NCBI GenBank assembly: GCA_020726365.1
Contig: DYSC01000010.1
Span: forward strand, 1-33,702
Length of the DNA stretch: 33,702 nt
Direction: 5' to 3'
Source: Porphyromonas sp.
GTDB taxonomy: Bacteria; Bacteroidota; Bacteroidia; Bacteroidales; Paludibacteraceae
Shown: positions 17,242 through 27,040 of the stretch, piece by piece
How the letters are laid out: each line of letters opens with the position of its first letter
Position numbering within the stretch: position 1 is the stretch's first letter
Translations under genes and position numbers: made by a program
The notes under the pieces: model-generated
The model's input: the letters and a program-made list of their open reading frames with translations, nothing else
What the model was told of the DNA's origin: nothing
Databases searched by the model: none

Positions 17242-17973
17242 TTAAAATTCGAAACCAAATGAAAATTCCATGTTGGCAGGGATTATGTAAATTGGGGCGG
17301 TATAATTGTGATTGCCGTCGGTTGTGTAATTTTCGCCATTCGAAATACTCGACAAGGCGTTTTTGTAATTTACTTCGACAAAAAGTTTAAAATTATCTGT
17401 TACACTGTAGCGTGACCCCACGCCCGCAAAAAATCCAACAATGCTCGGATAAGTCAGGTCTTTAAGTGTATCGTAATTTACCGAAACTTTTCCTGTTGTT
17501 GATGAGTACCTTTTTTCGTTGGCTGATAAAATAAATCCCGTTGTAATCCCACCTTGCAGGTAATAATTGTATTTGTTTACGGTTGGCGTTTTAATCTTCA
17601 AGCCAAGTGGCACTTCCAAAACCTGATAATTTGCTTTGAAATAATCTTTCAAATCCAAATCCTTCAAGGAACTACTATCAGCCATATAGCCACCAATCGA
17701 GTTGTAATTCACAGCCGAAACTACCGCCAAAAACTCATTTATTTCGTAATGAGCGGTAAGTCCAACGCCGATTTTCATGGTGGCACCGCCAGCAATAGCA
17801 TCGTTGTGGTCGATGTTGAGCCACGAAATAGACGGACTAACTTTAACACCAAATTTAAGTTGGTCTAAATTAATTTGTGTCATGTCGAAATTGCGGATTG
17901 GAAAATCGTTGTACTGCGCAAAACCGTGTCCAAAAATCGAAAGTGTAATAACAAGAATCAGAATGCGTTTCAT
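17242..17973 (-). CDS. Outer membrane beta-barrel protein (PorT/OmpW-like)
   Basis: The 243-residue product has an SPI signal peptide (1-19, GHGFAQ) and alternating hydrophobic strands. Glycine-rich turns such as LKFGVKVSPSISWLN, MKIGVGLTAHYEI and VGFFAGVGSRYSV follow, and the C-terminus ANMEFSFGFEF ends in phenylalanine, a signal for the Bam machinery. This is the 8-strand outer membrane porin-like family that in Bacteroidota includes PorT, but the protein cannot be assigned to a specific member. It is first in a three-gene minus-strand set. Confidence 0.88.
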   Translation of the reverse strand: MKRILILVITLSIFGHGFAQYNDFPIRNFDMTQINLDQLKFGVKVSPSISWLNIDHNDAIAGGATMKIGVGLTAHYEINEFLAVVSAVNYNSIGGYMADSSSLKDLDLKDYFKANYQVLEVPLGLKIKTPTVNKYNYYLQGGITTGFILSANEKRYSSTTGKVSVNYDTLKDLTYPSIVGFFAGVGSRYSVTDNFKLFVEVNYKNALSSISNGENYTTDGNHNYTAPIYIIPANMEFSFGFEF

Positions 17974-18002
17974 TCGGTATAATTTTATGATAAATGCAAA
18001 TG

Positions 18003-18010
18003 CAAATTTA
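18003..18010 (-). promoter_or_regulatory. -7 box for the beta-barrel gene
   Basis: On the minus strand this reads TAAATTTG, a match to TAnnTTTG, 29 bases before the ATG. A tandem TGCAAA sits beside it. Confidence 0.45.
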
Positions 18011-18103
18011 GTGATTTTTTTTGTGAAAATTGTTTTTGCTTACATAACAAACATTATTCCAACTTTTTTTGTTTGTTGTAAGTCTTTAAATCGGCATGGT
18101 ATA

Positions 18104-18133
18104 TTGATTTTGAATCAAAATTTATTATCTTTG
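18104..18133 (+). promoter_or_regulatory. Promoter of the polysaccharide export operon
   Basis: TTG at 18104-18106 and TATCTTTG at 18126-18133 are separated by 19 bases. The predicted start site is near 18140. This makes the GTG at 18145 used by the ORF track unlikely and favours ATG 18163 for the first gene. Confidence 0.65.
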
Positions 18134-18162
18134 TCGTTACTATAGTGTGTAATACCACAATA

Positions 18163-18966
18163 ATGTTGAAACTACTCTTAAAATTATCAGTTTACATATT
18201 AATTATCAATCTTTTAAGTTCATGTATAACTTCGAAGACGATAAACTATTTACAAAAACCCGGATTTAATATTCCCGCATACATAGATAGTATTAGCTTT
18301 ACCGACTACCGATTGCGCGTTGGCGACCGCATTTATGTGAAAATATTTTCGACCGACGACATGACAAATGCCTTGTTCAATGCTGGTATGGGTGATAATA
18401 TAGGTATGATGAGTGGCGGAGCCGGTTCCGATTTGTACACTTACCTTGTTGAAGAAAGCGGAAGTATAGTTTTTCCGATGATTGGCGATGTGGCTGTTGT
18501 TGGCAAAACAGTTCGTGAAGCTACTATTATTCTCGAAAAAGCCATTGATCCTCTTTTTAAATTCAGTTCAGTTGAATTACGTGTGCTCAATCGTTCGTTC
18601 AGCGTTATCGGTAACGGGAATTCTGCATTTATCAACATGCCTCAGGAAAAAATAAATATTTTTAAGGCATTGGCATTGGCAGGAGATGTGGGCATGTTCG
18701 ACGATAGAAGCCGTATTCGTGTGCTTCGCGAGACAGAACATGGCGTACAAATTAAAATGTTCGATTTGCGCAGTGCCGATTTATTACACTCTGAGTATTT
18801 TTACATTGAACCTAACGATGTAATTTATATTCAGCCTCTTAACGAACAGTTTTTCAGAATAACAACTTTGCCTGCCCTTGTTTCGACAGTTATATCTACT
18901 TTCTCATTAGGTATTTTAATTTACGATTCGGCAACCCGAATAGCTAACCCCTCCACAAGTAATTGA
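18163..18966 (+). CDS. Wza-like polysaccharide export lipoprotein (first copy)
   Basis: A 267-residue outer membrane polysaccharide export lipoprotein. The lipobox LLSSC (Cys21) follows a long hydrophobic signal. The poly-export domain starts at about 50 with DYRLRVGDRIYVKIFS, and ESGSIVFPMIGDVAVVGKTVREA is the typical family signature. An SLBB-like segment follows, and a C-terminal hydrophobic stretch (about 235-260) could be the membrane-spanning helix. It would form the outer membrane exit channel for a capsule or exopolysaccharide together with the Wzc-like protein downstream. I start at ATG 18163, not the GTG at 18145. Confidence 0.92.
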   Translation: MLKLLLKLSVYILIINLLSSCITSKTINYLQKPGFNIPAYIDSISFTDYRLRVGDRIYVKIFSTDDMTNALFNAGMGDNIGMMSGGAGSDLYTYLVEESGSIVFPMIGDVAVVGKTVREATIILEKAIDPLFKFSSVELRVLNRSFSVIGNGNSAFINMPQEKINIFKALALAGDVGMFDDRSRIRVLRETEHGVQIKMFDLRSADLLHSEYFYIEPNDVIYIQPLNEQFFRITTLPALVSTVISTFSLGILIYDSATRIANPSTSN

Positions 18967-18974
18967 AAAAGTAT

Positions 18975-19721
18975 ATGAAAAAACACACATTCATACTTAC
19001 AGTTTTACTTGTAGTGCTGGGATTCAGTTCGTGCTACAATTACAAAAGCATCGGTTTACTGCAGGATAGACCTTCGCTGCCGGTATATCCAAAAGCCGAG
19101 TACGAGGATTATAAAATCAGAATAAACGATGAGGTGATTTACAGACTTATCACATCAGACGAAACTATTTCGAGATTGATACAATCGGGAACAGGTAGTG
19201 TAAATTACATGATGTCGTATCGTGTATATCCCGACGGAACCATCGATTTACCTTTTATTAAAAACATAAAAGTTGTGGGATTAACCTTGAAAGAGGCAGG
19301 TAAGGCTGTTGAAAAACGTATGCGTGAAATTATTCCGGATGCCGAAGTAAAATTATCCATTGCTAACAAAACTTTTATGGTTATTGGTGAGGCTGGTACC
19401 GGAGTTTATAACATTACCCGCGACCGATTTACCATTTATCAGGCATTATCTATGTCGGGTGAAATTCGACATTCTGGTGATTATCAGCGGGTTAAAATAC
19501 TTCGCGAGAGTGACAGCGGCACACAAATTTTGGAGTTTGATATTCGTCCGAAAAGTATAATTGAATCAAAATACTATTATATTTATCCGAATGATATAAT
19601 TTATGTACAGCGCGCATCTTCGGCATTTTATAAAGTCGAAAATTCGTGGAGTAACTTTGTGGGAGTAATTTCTTCTTCATTATCGTTGCTGTTCACAGTT
19701 TTATATTATCAAAGGCTGTAA
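18975..19721 (+). CDS. Wza-like polysaccharide export lipoprotein (second copy)
   Basis: A 248-residue paralogue of the preceding gene. The lipobox GFSSC (Cys20) ends a clear signal peptide. The poly-export domain has DYKIRINDEVIYRLIT and YPDGTIDLPFIKNIKVVGLTLKEAG, then a second domain with FMVIGEAGTGVYNITRDRFTIYQALSMSG and a C-terminal hydrophobic segment. ATG 18975 gives MKKHTFILTVLLVV, eight bases after the previous stop. The alternative TTG at 18963 overlaps that stop. Two adjacent Wza-like proteins that are only moderately alike suggest a hetero-oligomeric channel or recent specialisation. Confidence 0.9.
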   Translation: MKKHTFILTVLLVVLGFSSCYNYKSIGLLQDRPSLPVYPKAEYEDYKIRINDEVIYRLITSDETISRLIQSGTGSVNYMMSYRVYPDGTIDLPFIKNIKVVGLTLKEAGKAVEKRMREIIPDAEVKLSIANKTFMVIGEAGTGVYNITRDRFTIYQALSMSGEIRHSGDYQRVKILRESDSGTQILEFDIRPKSIIESKYYYIYPNDIIYVQRASSAFYKVENSWSNFVGVISSSLSLLFTVLYYQRL

Positions 19722-19739
19722 ATTGTAGAATTTAAAAAT

Positions 19740-22148
19740 ATGGATCAAAATAAACCAACCGCTCCGTTTAAGGAAGAAGAAGAATCGAGTTTCGATTTGA
19801 TGGAATGGGTAAATATATTTCTTCACCATTGGTACTTATTTGTTATTTTCGTAGTGCTGTCGTTAGGATTTGCTTATCTCAAAAACCGCACATGGAAAGC
19901 TACTGTAAAAGTGTCCGGCACAATGCTTATCGAAGAATATAAAACAACAAGTAATACACAAGCTCTTATGCAGGGTTTTGGTGTAGATGATGGTTTCAAA
20001 AACACACACAATCAGGTGATTATGCTTAGCTCGTACGATTTAATTGGTCGAGTTGTGGATAGTTTACCACAGTTGCGCGTAGATTATATAACCAAAGGCA
20101 ATTTTAAAACCCGAAGTTTGTATACATCCTCTCCTATTCTGATAAAACCCGATTATATTGCCCCTGAAGCGTTTAATCTATTTTATAAAATCAGTGTTCA
20201 TTCCAATGGTACCTATACCATTACAATTGAGGATAACAAACAATATGCTGATTTTAAATTAAATGGAAAAATAGGTGAGCCGCTTTCGAACAACTTGTTT
20301 TTTATAACTATTTACAATACAAATAGTTATTACGGTAGCAGTGAGCTGTATTTTCAGTTTCGTTCGCGCGAATCGCTTATTGGCGATTTTGCCAGCCGAT
20401 TGTCGTTCAACTATGTTAAAGAAGGCTCTTCGGTACTCGAAATATCGCTTGTCGGCGAAACCCCCGACAGGGATATTGATTATATAAACAAACATTGTGA
20501 GATATTTTTGATGCAAAATTTGGAGCGAAAAAACGATGCTGCCAACAAAACCATAAAATTTATTGACGAGCAACTTGAAACGGTCTCTAAATCACTTTCT
20601 GTTTCGCAAAACGAAATGACCGATTTTCGTCAACGCAATCAAATTATCAACGTAGAATCGCATGCAGGCGAATTGATTGGGAAATCGAATGCTTACGAAA
20701 ATCAGGAAGCTACTTTTAAACTAAAGGAAACATATTTGGATTACCTGACTAAGTATTTGAGAACCAATCTCGAGGATGGTTCAGTAGTAGCACCTTCGAG
20801 CCTTGGTTTGAACGAACCTATGTTGTTGGGGCTTATAAGTCAGATAAACGATTTGAACCTGAAGCGCAGTAGCTTGAGCGAAAAAAACATGTATTACAGT
20901 AAATATACAAGCGACATTGATAATGTGAAAATCGCAATTAATGAAGTTGTAAAAAGTATGCGTGCATCGCTCAATATCGATAAAGCCGATCTGAGAGAAA
21001 AAAACGAATTGGTTAAAAAAGAAATTGAACAACTTCCGGGAAAAGAAATTGAAATGACATCTATCCAACGAAAATACCGAATGGATGATAATTATTATAC
21101 TTTCTTTTTACAAAAAAGAGCTGAATCGGGAATTTTAAAATCGTCGAATACGCCCGACAATAATATACTCGACAAGGCACGTACCATAGCTGTTACAAAT
21201 GCCGGAACACAATCGAAAAATACCATGATTTTTCTGATTATTGGTTTGCTTATTCCGGCTGCATTTGTAGTTCTTAAAGAATTCCTGAATGGAACTATCC
21301 GCACATCTAAGGATGTGGAGAAAAATTCCGGATTCTATCTTATTGGTTCTGTGCGTCATACAAATTCATCCGACCCGTTGATAACTATCAACAACCCACG
21401 CTCGGCATTTACCGAAATGTTCCGCGTTATTCGTACCCGTGTGGAATTTGTTGTACAGCGTAAGAAAAAAATTATGCTTATGATAACCTCGGCCGAATCG
21501 GGCGATGGAAAAACCTATTTCTCTATAAACCTCGCCGGTGTATATGCCATGGCAAGTAAAAAGGTATTGCTTGTCGACTTAGATATTCGTAAACCAAGTA
21601 TTCATGGTCGCTTTAATATTAATCCCGCACAGGGAGTTACCAATTATTTAGTTGGGCAGGCTGAATTAGACGATATTATTATGCATATTCCGGAGCTCGA
21701 ATATGACTTTTTGCCGGGTGGAACTATTCCACCAAATGCCGGTGAACTTATTCGTTCCGAAAAATTAGTTGATATGTTTGTGGAACTCCGCAAACGGTAC
21801 GATTTTATTATTGTGGATACAAGCCCGATTGGCATAGTTGCGGATGCCTACGCTATTTCACATTTATCGGATATCAACTTGTTTGTGGCTCGTAGCGGCA
21901 AAACCAATAAGTCGCATTTTGCAAAAATTGCAAAACAAATCAAAGCCGACCACATTGACCCGTATTGTGTGCTTAATGATGTACTCAACGATGAAAGCCA
22001 TTATTCGAGGTATTATTCGCGCAGGTATGGTTATGGCTACGGCTATGGTTCAGGTTATGGCTATGGCTATGGCTATGGAGGTTCGCGTCGCCAAAAAGAA
22101 GCGTCGGCAAAATACTTTCAATATTATCAGGACGATAAAGATTTATAA
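19740..22148 (+). CDS. Wzc-like polysaccharide co-polymerase and tyrosine autokinase
   Basis: An 802-residue inner membrane BY-kinase. It has a Wzz-type N-terminus with TM1 at about 31-48, a long periplasmic part with coiled coil (about 265-440), and TM2 at about 496-513. The cytoplasmic kinase has Walker A SGDGKT (587-592), Walker A' LVDLDIRKP (611-619) and Walker [11 protein letters not shown] near 685. The last about 48 residues form a tyrosine cluster with repeated GY pairs, the autophosphorylation tail. Such proteins control chain length and export with Wza through cycles of tyrosine phosphorylation. It follows the second Wza gene by 18 bases. The tail is unusually regular (see the repeat entry). 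Confidence 0.93.
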   Translation: MDQNKPTAPFKEEEESSFDLMEWVNIFLHHWYLFVIFVVLSLGFAYLKNRTWKATVKVSGTMLIEEYKTTSNTQALMQGFGVDDGFKNTHNQVIMLSSYDLIGRVVDSLPQLRVDYITKGNFKTRSLYTSSPILIKPDYIAPEAFNLFYKISVHSNGTYTITIEDNKQYADFKLNGKIGEPLSNNLFFITIYNTNSYYGSSELYFQFRSRESLIGDFASRLSFNYVKEGSSVLEISLVGETPDRDIDYINKHCEIFLMQNLERKNDAANKTIKFIDEQLETVSKSLSVSQNEMTDFRQRNQIINVESHAGELIGKSNAYENQEATFKLKETYLDYLTKYLRTNLEDGSVVAPSSLGLNEPMLLGLISQINDLNLKRSSLSEKNMYYSKYTSDIDNVKIAINEVVKSMRASLNIDKADLREKNELVKKEIEQLPGKEIEMTSIQRKYRMDDNYYTFFLQKRAESGILKSSNTPDNNILDKARTIAVTNAGTQSKNTMIFLIIGLLIPAAFVVLKEFLNGTIRTSKDVEKNSGFYLIGSVRHTNSSDPLITINNPRSAFTEMFRVIRTRVEFVVQRKKKIMLMITSAESGDGKTYFSINLAGVYAMASKKVLLVDLDIRKPSIHGRFNINPAQGVTNYLVGQAELDDIIMHIPELEYDFLPGGTIPPNAGELIRSEKLVDMFVELRKRYDFIIVDTSPIGIVADAYAISHLSDINLFVARSGKTNKSHFAKIAKQIKADHIDPYCVLNDVLNDESHYSRYYSRRYGYGYGYGSGYGYGYGYGGSRRQKEASAKYFQYYQDDKDL
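22026..22079 (+). repeat. In-frame hexanucleotide repeat encoding the Gly-Tyr tail
   Basis: Nine 6-base units of TATGGY type (TATGGT, TATGGC, TACGGC, TATGGT, TCAGGT, three TATGGC, TATGGA) encode alternating Tyr and Gly in the kinase C-terminus. The unit is a multiple of three, so slippage would change tail length without a frameshift. Confidence 0.9.
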
Positions 22149-22180
22149 TTTTTTTCAAATATAAATTAAATTTAAAAAAA

Positions 22181-23329
22181 ATGGGGAAAGTTGCACTTAT
22201 TACCGGAATTACAGGACAAGATGGGGCTTATTTAGCCGAATTGTTATTAAAAAAGGGATACACCGTTCACGGCATTAAGCGCCGCTCATCGTTGTTCAAT
22301 ACCGATCGTATCGATCACCTTTATCAGGATCCGCATGTGGATAATCGTAATTTGATTTTACACTATGGCGACATGACCGATTCGATGAACCTCACACGTA
22401 TTATTCAGGAAACTCAGCCTGACGAAATTTACAATCTGGCTGCTATGAGTCACGTAAAAGTGAGTTTCGATACACCTGAATATACTGCCAATGCCGATGG
22501 TATTGGTACCCTGCGTATTTTAGAAGCTGTTCGATTACTGAATTTAACGCAAAAAACACGTATCTATCAGGCATCTACATCCGAACTTTACGGTTTGGTA
22601 CAGGAAATTCCTCAAAAAGAAACAACGCCATTCTATCCGCGTTCGCCTTATGCTGTGGCTAAAATGTATGCCTATTGGATTACGGTAAACTACCGTGAGG
22701 CTTATAATATGCATGCGAGCAATGGTATTTTGTTTAATCACGAATCGCCTTTGCGGGGTGAAACTTTCGTAACGCGTAAAATTACCCGCGCGGCAGCCCG
22801 TATTGCTATGGGTATGCAGAAAAAAATGTTTTTGGGTAATCTTTCGTCGCAGCGTGACTGGGGACACGCCAAAGATTATGTACGTGCTATGTACCTGATT
22901 TTGCAACAAGATGAACCAAGCGATTATGTGATTGCCACTGGCATAACAACCGAAGTACGTGAGTTTGTACGCATGGCATTTGGTGAAATTGGAATTGTTG
23001 TTGTATTTAAGGGCGAAGGCGTCAACGAAAAAGGATTTATCAGCAAAATAGACGAAACTGTATTTTCACAAAATGTGGGTGAAGAGTTTGTTGACATGGT
23101 AAAAAACATTCAACACCCAATTGTAGAAGTGGATGCAGCTTATTTCCGCCCGACAGAAGTGGAGTTGCTGATTGGTGATGCTACCAAATCGCGCACCAAA
23201 CTTAGCTGGACACCCGAATACGATTTACCTGCATTGGTAAAAGACATGATGCAATCGGATGTAAAATTAATGAAAAAAGAAACATATCTGAAAGAAGGCG
23301 GTTTCCGTATTTTAAATTACTTTGAATAA
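22181..23329 (+). CDS. gmd: GDP-mannose 4,6-dehydratase
   Basis: The enzyme converts GDP-D-mannose to GDP-4-keto-6-deoxymannose, the first step towards GDP-L-fucose. The 382 residues match the family length. The NADP-binding GITGQDG is at 9-15, [15 protein letters not shown] is the Gmd-specific nucleotide site, and the catalytic residues are Thr133 and Glu135 in ASTSELYG and the Y157-x3-K161 pair in SPYAVAK. The start is ATG 22181, 32 bases after the kinase, in the same operon. The stop overlaps the region just before fcl. Confidence 0.96.
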   Translation: MGKVALITGITGQDGAYLAELLLKKGYTVHGIKRRSSLFNTDRIDHLYQDPHVDNRNLILHYGDMTDSMNLTRIIQETQPDEIYNLAAMSHVKVSFDTPEYTANADGIGTLRILEAVRLLNLTQKTRIYQASTSELYGLVQEIPQKETTPFYPRSPYAVAKMYAYWITVNYREAYNMHASNGILFNHESPLRGETFVTRKITRAAARIAMGMQKKMFLGNLSSQRDWGHAKDYVRAMYLILQQDEPSDYVIATGITTEVREFVRMAFGEIGIVVVFKGEGVNEKGFISKIDETVFSQNVGEEFVDMVKNIQHPIVEVDAAYFRPTEVELLIGDATKSRTKLSWTPEYDLPALVKDMMQSDVKLMKKETYLKEGGFRILNYFE

Positions 23330-23342
23330 ATTCAGTATATTT

Positions 23343-24395
23343 ATGGATAAAAACGCAAAAATATACATTGCAGGACACAATGGAATGGTAGGTTCGGCTA
23401 TCAAACGTAATTTAGAAGCAAAGGGATATCTGAACATTATCGTGCGGAGTAAAAATGAACTTGATTTGTTAGATGGTATGGCGGTAGCGATTTTTTTTGC
23501 TGCCGAAAAGCCAGAATATGTGGTACTTGCTGCCGCAAAAGTAGGTGGTATTATTGCCAACAATACCTACAGAGCGCAGTTTATTTACGAAAATTTGATG
23601 ATACAAAATCATGTTATTCATCAAAGTTATGTAAATGGCGTAAAAAAATTGTTGTTTCTCGGTTCATCCTGTATTTATCCGCGCAATGCCGCTCAACCCA
23701 TGCGCGAAGATGCCCTTCTGACTGGTATTCTTGAATTGACAAACGAGCCTTATGCTATAGCCAAAATTGCAGGTATAAAAATGTGCGAAGCCTATCATGC
23801 ACAGTATGGTTGTAATTTTATTTCGATAATGCCAACCAATTTGTATGGTCAGAATGATAATTACGATTTAGAAAAATCGCATGTACTTCCGGCATTAATA
23901 CGTAAAATGTTGCTTGGTAAATGCCTCATGAATAATGACATTGATGGACTCCGTGCCGACATGGACAAGCGTCCCATCGAGGGTGTAAATGGCTCGTACA
24001 GCATTGATGTAATAATGGATGTATTAAAAAAATATGGTATAACAAAAATAAATGATAAAGTTACAATTACACTTTGGGGTACCGGATCACCCATGCGCGA
24101 ATTTTTGCACGTAGACGATATGGCCGACTCGAGTGTGTTTTTGTTGCTGCATTACGATGCACCCGACGAATTACCATCGCATGTTAATGCCGGTTGTGGT
24201 GAAGATTTATCTATCAAAGACCTTTCGGAAATTGTACGTAAAACGGTTGACTATCAGGGAGAAATTGTTTGGGATACAACAAAACCCGATGGCACTCCAC
24301 GAAAATTGCTTGATGTAAGCAAACTTAACGGACTTGGTTGGAAGCCTTCGGTTACAATTGAAGAAGGAATTCGGAGAGTTGTAGCAAGTTACTAA
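23343..24395 (+). CDS. fcl: GDP-L-fucose synthase
   Basis: A 3,5-epimerase/4-reductase that turns the Gmd product into GDP-L-fucose, so the operon can fucosylate its polysaccharide. It is 350 residues from ATG 23343 (MDKNAKIYIAGHNGMVGS). The ORF track uses a TTG at 23322 inside gmd, which I consider less likely. It has GHNGMVG at 11-17, the catalytic Ser109 or Ser108 in GSSCIYP and Y137-x3-K141 in YAIAK, plus MPTNLYGQNDNYD typical of Fcl. It is the last gene before the terminator at 24422. No glycosyltransferases or Wzx/Wzy are in the window. Confidence 0.95.
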   Translation: MDKNAKIYIAGHNGMVGSAIKRNLEAKGYLNIIVRSKNELDLLDGMAVAIFFAAEKPEYVVLAAAKVGGIIANNTYRAQFIYENLMIQNHVIHQSYVNGVKKLLFLGSSCIYPRNAAQPMREDALLTGILELTNEPYAIAKIAGIKMCEAYHAQYGCNFISIMPTNLYGQNDNYDLEKSHVLPALIRKMLLGKCLMNNDIDGLRADMDKRPIEGVNGSYSIDVIMDVLKKYGITKINDKVTITLWGTGSPMREFLHVDDMADSSVFLLLHYDAPDELPSHVNAGCGEDLSIKDLSEIVRKTVDYQGEIVWDTTKPDGTPRKLLDVSKLNGLGWKPSVTIEEGIRRVVASY

Positions 24396-24421
24396 AAGCA
24401 AGCATATTACAAAATAAAATT

Positions 24422-24462
24422 AACGCTGGAGATACATTAAAAAGTATTTTCAGCGTTTTTTA
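24422..24462. terminator. Terminator between fcl and the minus-strand peptide operon
   Basis: AACGCTG (24422-24428) pairs with CAGCGTT (24451-24457), with a further weaker inner GATAC/GTATT stem, and is followed by T-rich DNA on plus. On minus it directly follows the last lipoprotein gene, so it can serve both convergent operons. Confidence 0.7.
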
Positions 24463-24861
24463 TTTTCGGGAATATACTGCTTCGAAAAACACATCCCGTT
24501 CGCCATCGTATATTGTATAATTCAACTTTATTTGGGTATATGGTGTACAAATTCCGCTAAATGAACGTAAAATATGACCCGAAGTAGGCTGCTGTAAAAG
24601 CTCAATACTCGTTCCATCTATCCTCACCACAATCATTTGATTATCACCCGTATCGAAAAAGTTTCGAACAATATATTGTGTAGTATCTATCGAATTTCGG
24701 TCGACAATAACCATGTACGGCTGAATATAACCATTTACCGAACTTGTTTCCTCACACTTCCAACTCCCCGAATAAAAAGTATAAAACGTTGGCTCATTGC
24801 TGTTTGTACAAGCAATAAGCAATATTGAAAGTATAAAAACTAAACTCAAATTTTTCAGCAT
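24460..24861 (-). CDS. Small lipoprotein at the end of the PqqD-kinase-ABC-receptor operon
   Basis: The 133-residue product has lipobox LLIAC (Cys18). The mature part looks beta-rich (SGSWKCEETSSVNGYI, MVIVDRNS, IKLNYTIYDGERDVFFEAVYS), which resembles the small lipocalin-like META/DUF lipoproteins of Bacteroidota, but I cannot name a family. It lies 30 bases after the TonB receptor gene, across a degenerate repeat, and is the last gene in the operon. A role as receptor partner or immunity protein is speculative. Confidence 0.75.
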   Translation of the reverse strand: MLKNLSLVFILSILLIACTNSNEPTFYTFYSGSWKCEETSSVNGYIQPYMVIVDRNSIDTTQYIVRNFFDTGDNQMIVVRIDGTSIELLQQPTSGHILRSFSGICTPYTQIKLNYTIYDGERDVFFEAVYSRK

Positions 24862-24896
24862 AACCTTTTAACTTTATGAACCTTACAAACTTTACA
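24862..24896 (-). repeat. Second copy of the degenerate 9-base intergenic repeat
   Basis: Read on minus, this contains AAGTTTGTA, AGGTTCATA, AAGTTAAA and AGGTT, the same unit family as 4781-4820. It overlaps the receptor stop codon and ends right before the lipoprotein ATG. Confidence 0.5.
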
Positions 24897-27003
24897 AACC
24901 AAGAATTGCTTTGAAAAACACATTTCGACCTGCTTCGTAATAATCCAAACCACGCGTACCAAACAAATGATTTTTGTATGCTTTATCCAATAAATTTTCG
25001 ACTCCGCCTACAATTTTTAAAGTAGTGCCTTTAATTTGGATATCAACCGATTGAATATCGAAATTAAAAATAACATGACCCTGTGTTTTCACTTCAGTTT
25101 CGGCAGCTTCGTTTTGCGTTACAGCCCATTGCGCAGCTATGCCGGCGTTGAAGTATTTTGGCAAACGGTAATTTAGTTGCGCTAAACCATGTATGGGTGG
25201 AATTTGAGTCAGAAATTTGAGAGTTTTTCTGTCCTGAGCTCTTACATACGAAGCATTTGTGTAAAATACAAACTGCTTGCTAATTAGCCAATTTAACTCC
25301 ATTTCGGCTCCGGTAAATAATGCCTTATTTATATTGTTTGAGATTAAAGCAATAAAAGGAGTTCCGTTTATAGGCGTATAAGTTCCGGTAGTTTCAGCAA
25401 TTAAATCAAAAATATAATTAGCAAAAACATCCGCTTTAATACTCAGATTGCGACCAGAGAAAATATAACTTAAGTTTGAAAAACCGCCTTTTTCGGGATT
25501 TAAATCGGGGTTTCCAATTTTTGGTGTGCCCCCAACATCAACGTATTTGTAACGTTCCTCGATAGTGGCAACACGATAAGCCGTTGCGAGCATCAGCGTT
25601 AGCTTGTTTCGTTTGGCAAGTGTGTATTCAAAATCGACATGAGCCGAATACGAAAAATCGGGTTTTTCGGATGGTAAAATTCGAGCAACTCTGCCTGTAT
25701 TATCTTCTGTACGCACGCCATTATCTATTTTGTAGCGAAATAATTCTTTGAATAATGTATCGTTTGAGGTTTGAAAATAATCCAACCGAACACCAAAATT
25801 AACAGTAAAGTATTTGGGGTCAATTACTTTTTTATACAAAGCAAAAGCACCTACATTCAGCACTTTAGCCATTGGCGAAGGCTGCTCACCATAAACAGTA
25901 GTATCGGCAGCGGCTTGTAGAATATTGATTCGCATGGTTTCCGATTTACGCAACCAACTATCTACACCCACAGTCATAGTGTTGTAGTCGTTGAAATACA
26001 AATTGGCAGTAGCTTTAACGCCCGAAGTAGAATTTAAACTTGAAGGTAAAATATAACGAGTGGAAGTTGAAGCCGGTTTAAAGGTATTTTCCACATCCCG
26101 ACTGATATTTTGCGTATAACCCTTAATACTCAACTTTGTAAGCATATCCGAAATATCTGAAAATATATATTCGCCATTTAACTGTCGACGTTTTATACTT
26201 AGATATCTTACTGTTGCATATACATTAGGTATTGGCAGTTTAAAAGCATCATTACCCGGAATACCAATATCCCAACCGTAAAATTCGTTGTAGCCAACTA
26301 CCAATTCCTGATTGTCGCCGTAGCGCATTCCACCTTTCAGCGACCACGAAGCATCGTTAAATTGACTATTGAGCAATTCGCCTTTAGCAGTCATAGTATT
26401 TCCGGCTTTCCGATAACTTCCGGTTGCGCTAATATACCAATTATTGTTTGAAAAATTGATTTTTGCAGCATTTGCTATAAGATTATTAACCGTACAAAAA
26501 CCGGTTTGAATATTTCCTTTTACCGATAAATTTTCTGAAAATGCCGGACGTTCTGAAACAAAATTCACAACGCCACCCATTGTACCCGAACCGAAAAGCA
26601 CTGAACCTGCACCTTTTATCACTTCAATTTTTGCCAACTGATCCAACGAAACCGTTGATAAAACTCCTGCAACATCGGTTGCCGATTGAAGTCGGTCGCC
26701 ATCTACCAATAGCATTAAGCGTTGCTCGCCCATTCCGCGTACATTTACCGAAGTTCCCCAGCTGCCATCGCGCGACAATGCAATTCCGGTTTGAGTTTGT
26801 AGCGCATCGGCAGGCGTTCTGAAGTTTTGTTTTTCAAATTCTGATTTGTCAACTGCTATGTATGGAAGCCCTATTTTGTTCGAAGCGATACTATAAACCG
26901 TAACTTCTTTTATTTCTTTTTGATGAATACTGTCAGTTTGTGTTGTAACTGAGTCGTTTGGAAGTGAAAAAAGTACAGAGAGTAAAATGGTTATAAAAGT
27001 CAT
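24892..27003 (-). CDS. TonB-dependent outer membrane receptor
   Basis: A 703-residue receptor. A signal peptide (about 1-17) is followed by a Ton-box-like KEVTVYSI (32-39) and a plug domain (about 45-165; DALQTQTGIALSRDGSWGTSVNVRGMGEQRLMLLVDG, then IEVIKGAGSVLFGSGTMGGVVNF). The rest is a 22-strand-type barrel ending YYEAGRNVFFKAILGL. It has no carboxypeptidase-like (SusC) N-terminal domain and is closest in pattern to siderophore/cobalamin-type receptors. The ligand is unknown. It starts 37 bases after the peptidase-ABC gene with no terminator between, so it belongs to that operon. It might take up the exported product or a metal it binds. Confidence 0.93.
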   Translation of the reverse strand: MTFITILLSVLFSLPNDSVTTQTDSIHQKEIKEVTVYSIASNKIGLPYIAVDKSEFEKQNFRTPADALQTQTGIALSRDGSWGTSVNVRGMGEQRLMLLVDGDRLQSATDVAGVLSTVSLDQLAKIEVIKGAGSVLFGSGTMGGVVNFVSERPAFSENLSVKGNIQTGFCTVNNLIANAAKINFSNNNWYISATGSYRKAGNTMTAKGELLNSQFNDASWSLKGGMRYGDNQELVVGYNEFYGWDIGIPGNDAFKLPIPNVYATVRYLSIKRRQLNGEYIFSDISDMLTKLSIKGYTQNISRDVENTFKPASTSTRYILPSSLNSTSGVKATANLYFNDYNTMTVGVDSWLRKSETMRINILQAAADTTVYGEQPSPMAKVLNVGAFALYKKVIDPKYFTVNFGVRLDYFQTSNDTLFKELFRYKIDNGVRTEDNTGRVARILPSEKPDFSYSAHVDFEYTLAKRNKLTLMLATAYRVATIEERYKYVDVGGTPKIGNPDLNPEKGGFSNLSYIFSGRNLSIKADVFANYIFDLIAETTGTYTPINGTPFIALISNNINKALFTGAEMELNWLISKQFVFYTNASYVRAQDRKTLKFLTQIPPIHGLAQLNYRLPKYFNAGIAAQWAVTQNEAAETEVKTQGHVIFNFDIQSVDIQIKGTTLKIVGGVENLLDKAYKNHLFGTRGLDYYEAGRNVFFKAILGL

Positions 27004-27040
27004 GTTTTTAATATGAAAAATGAAGAATGAAAATCAACTG

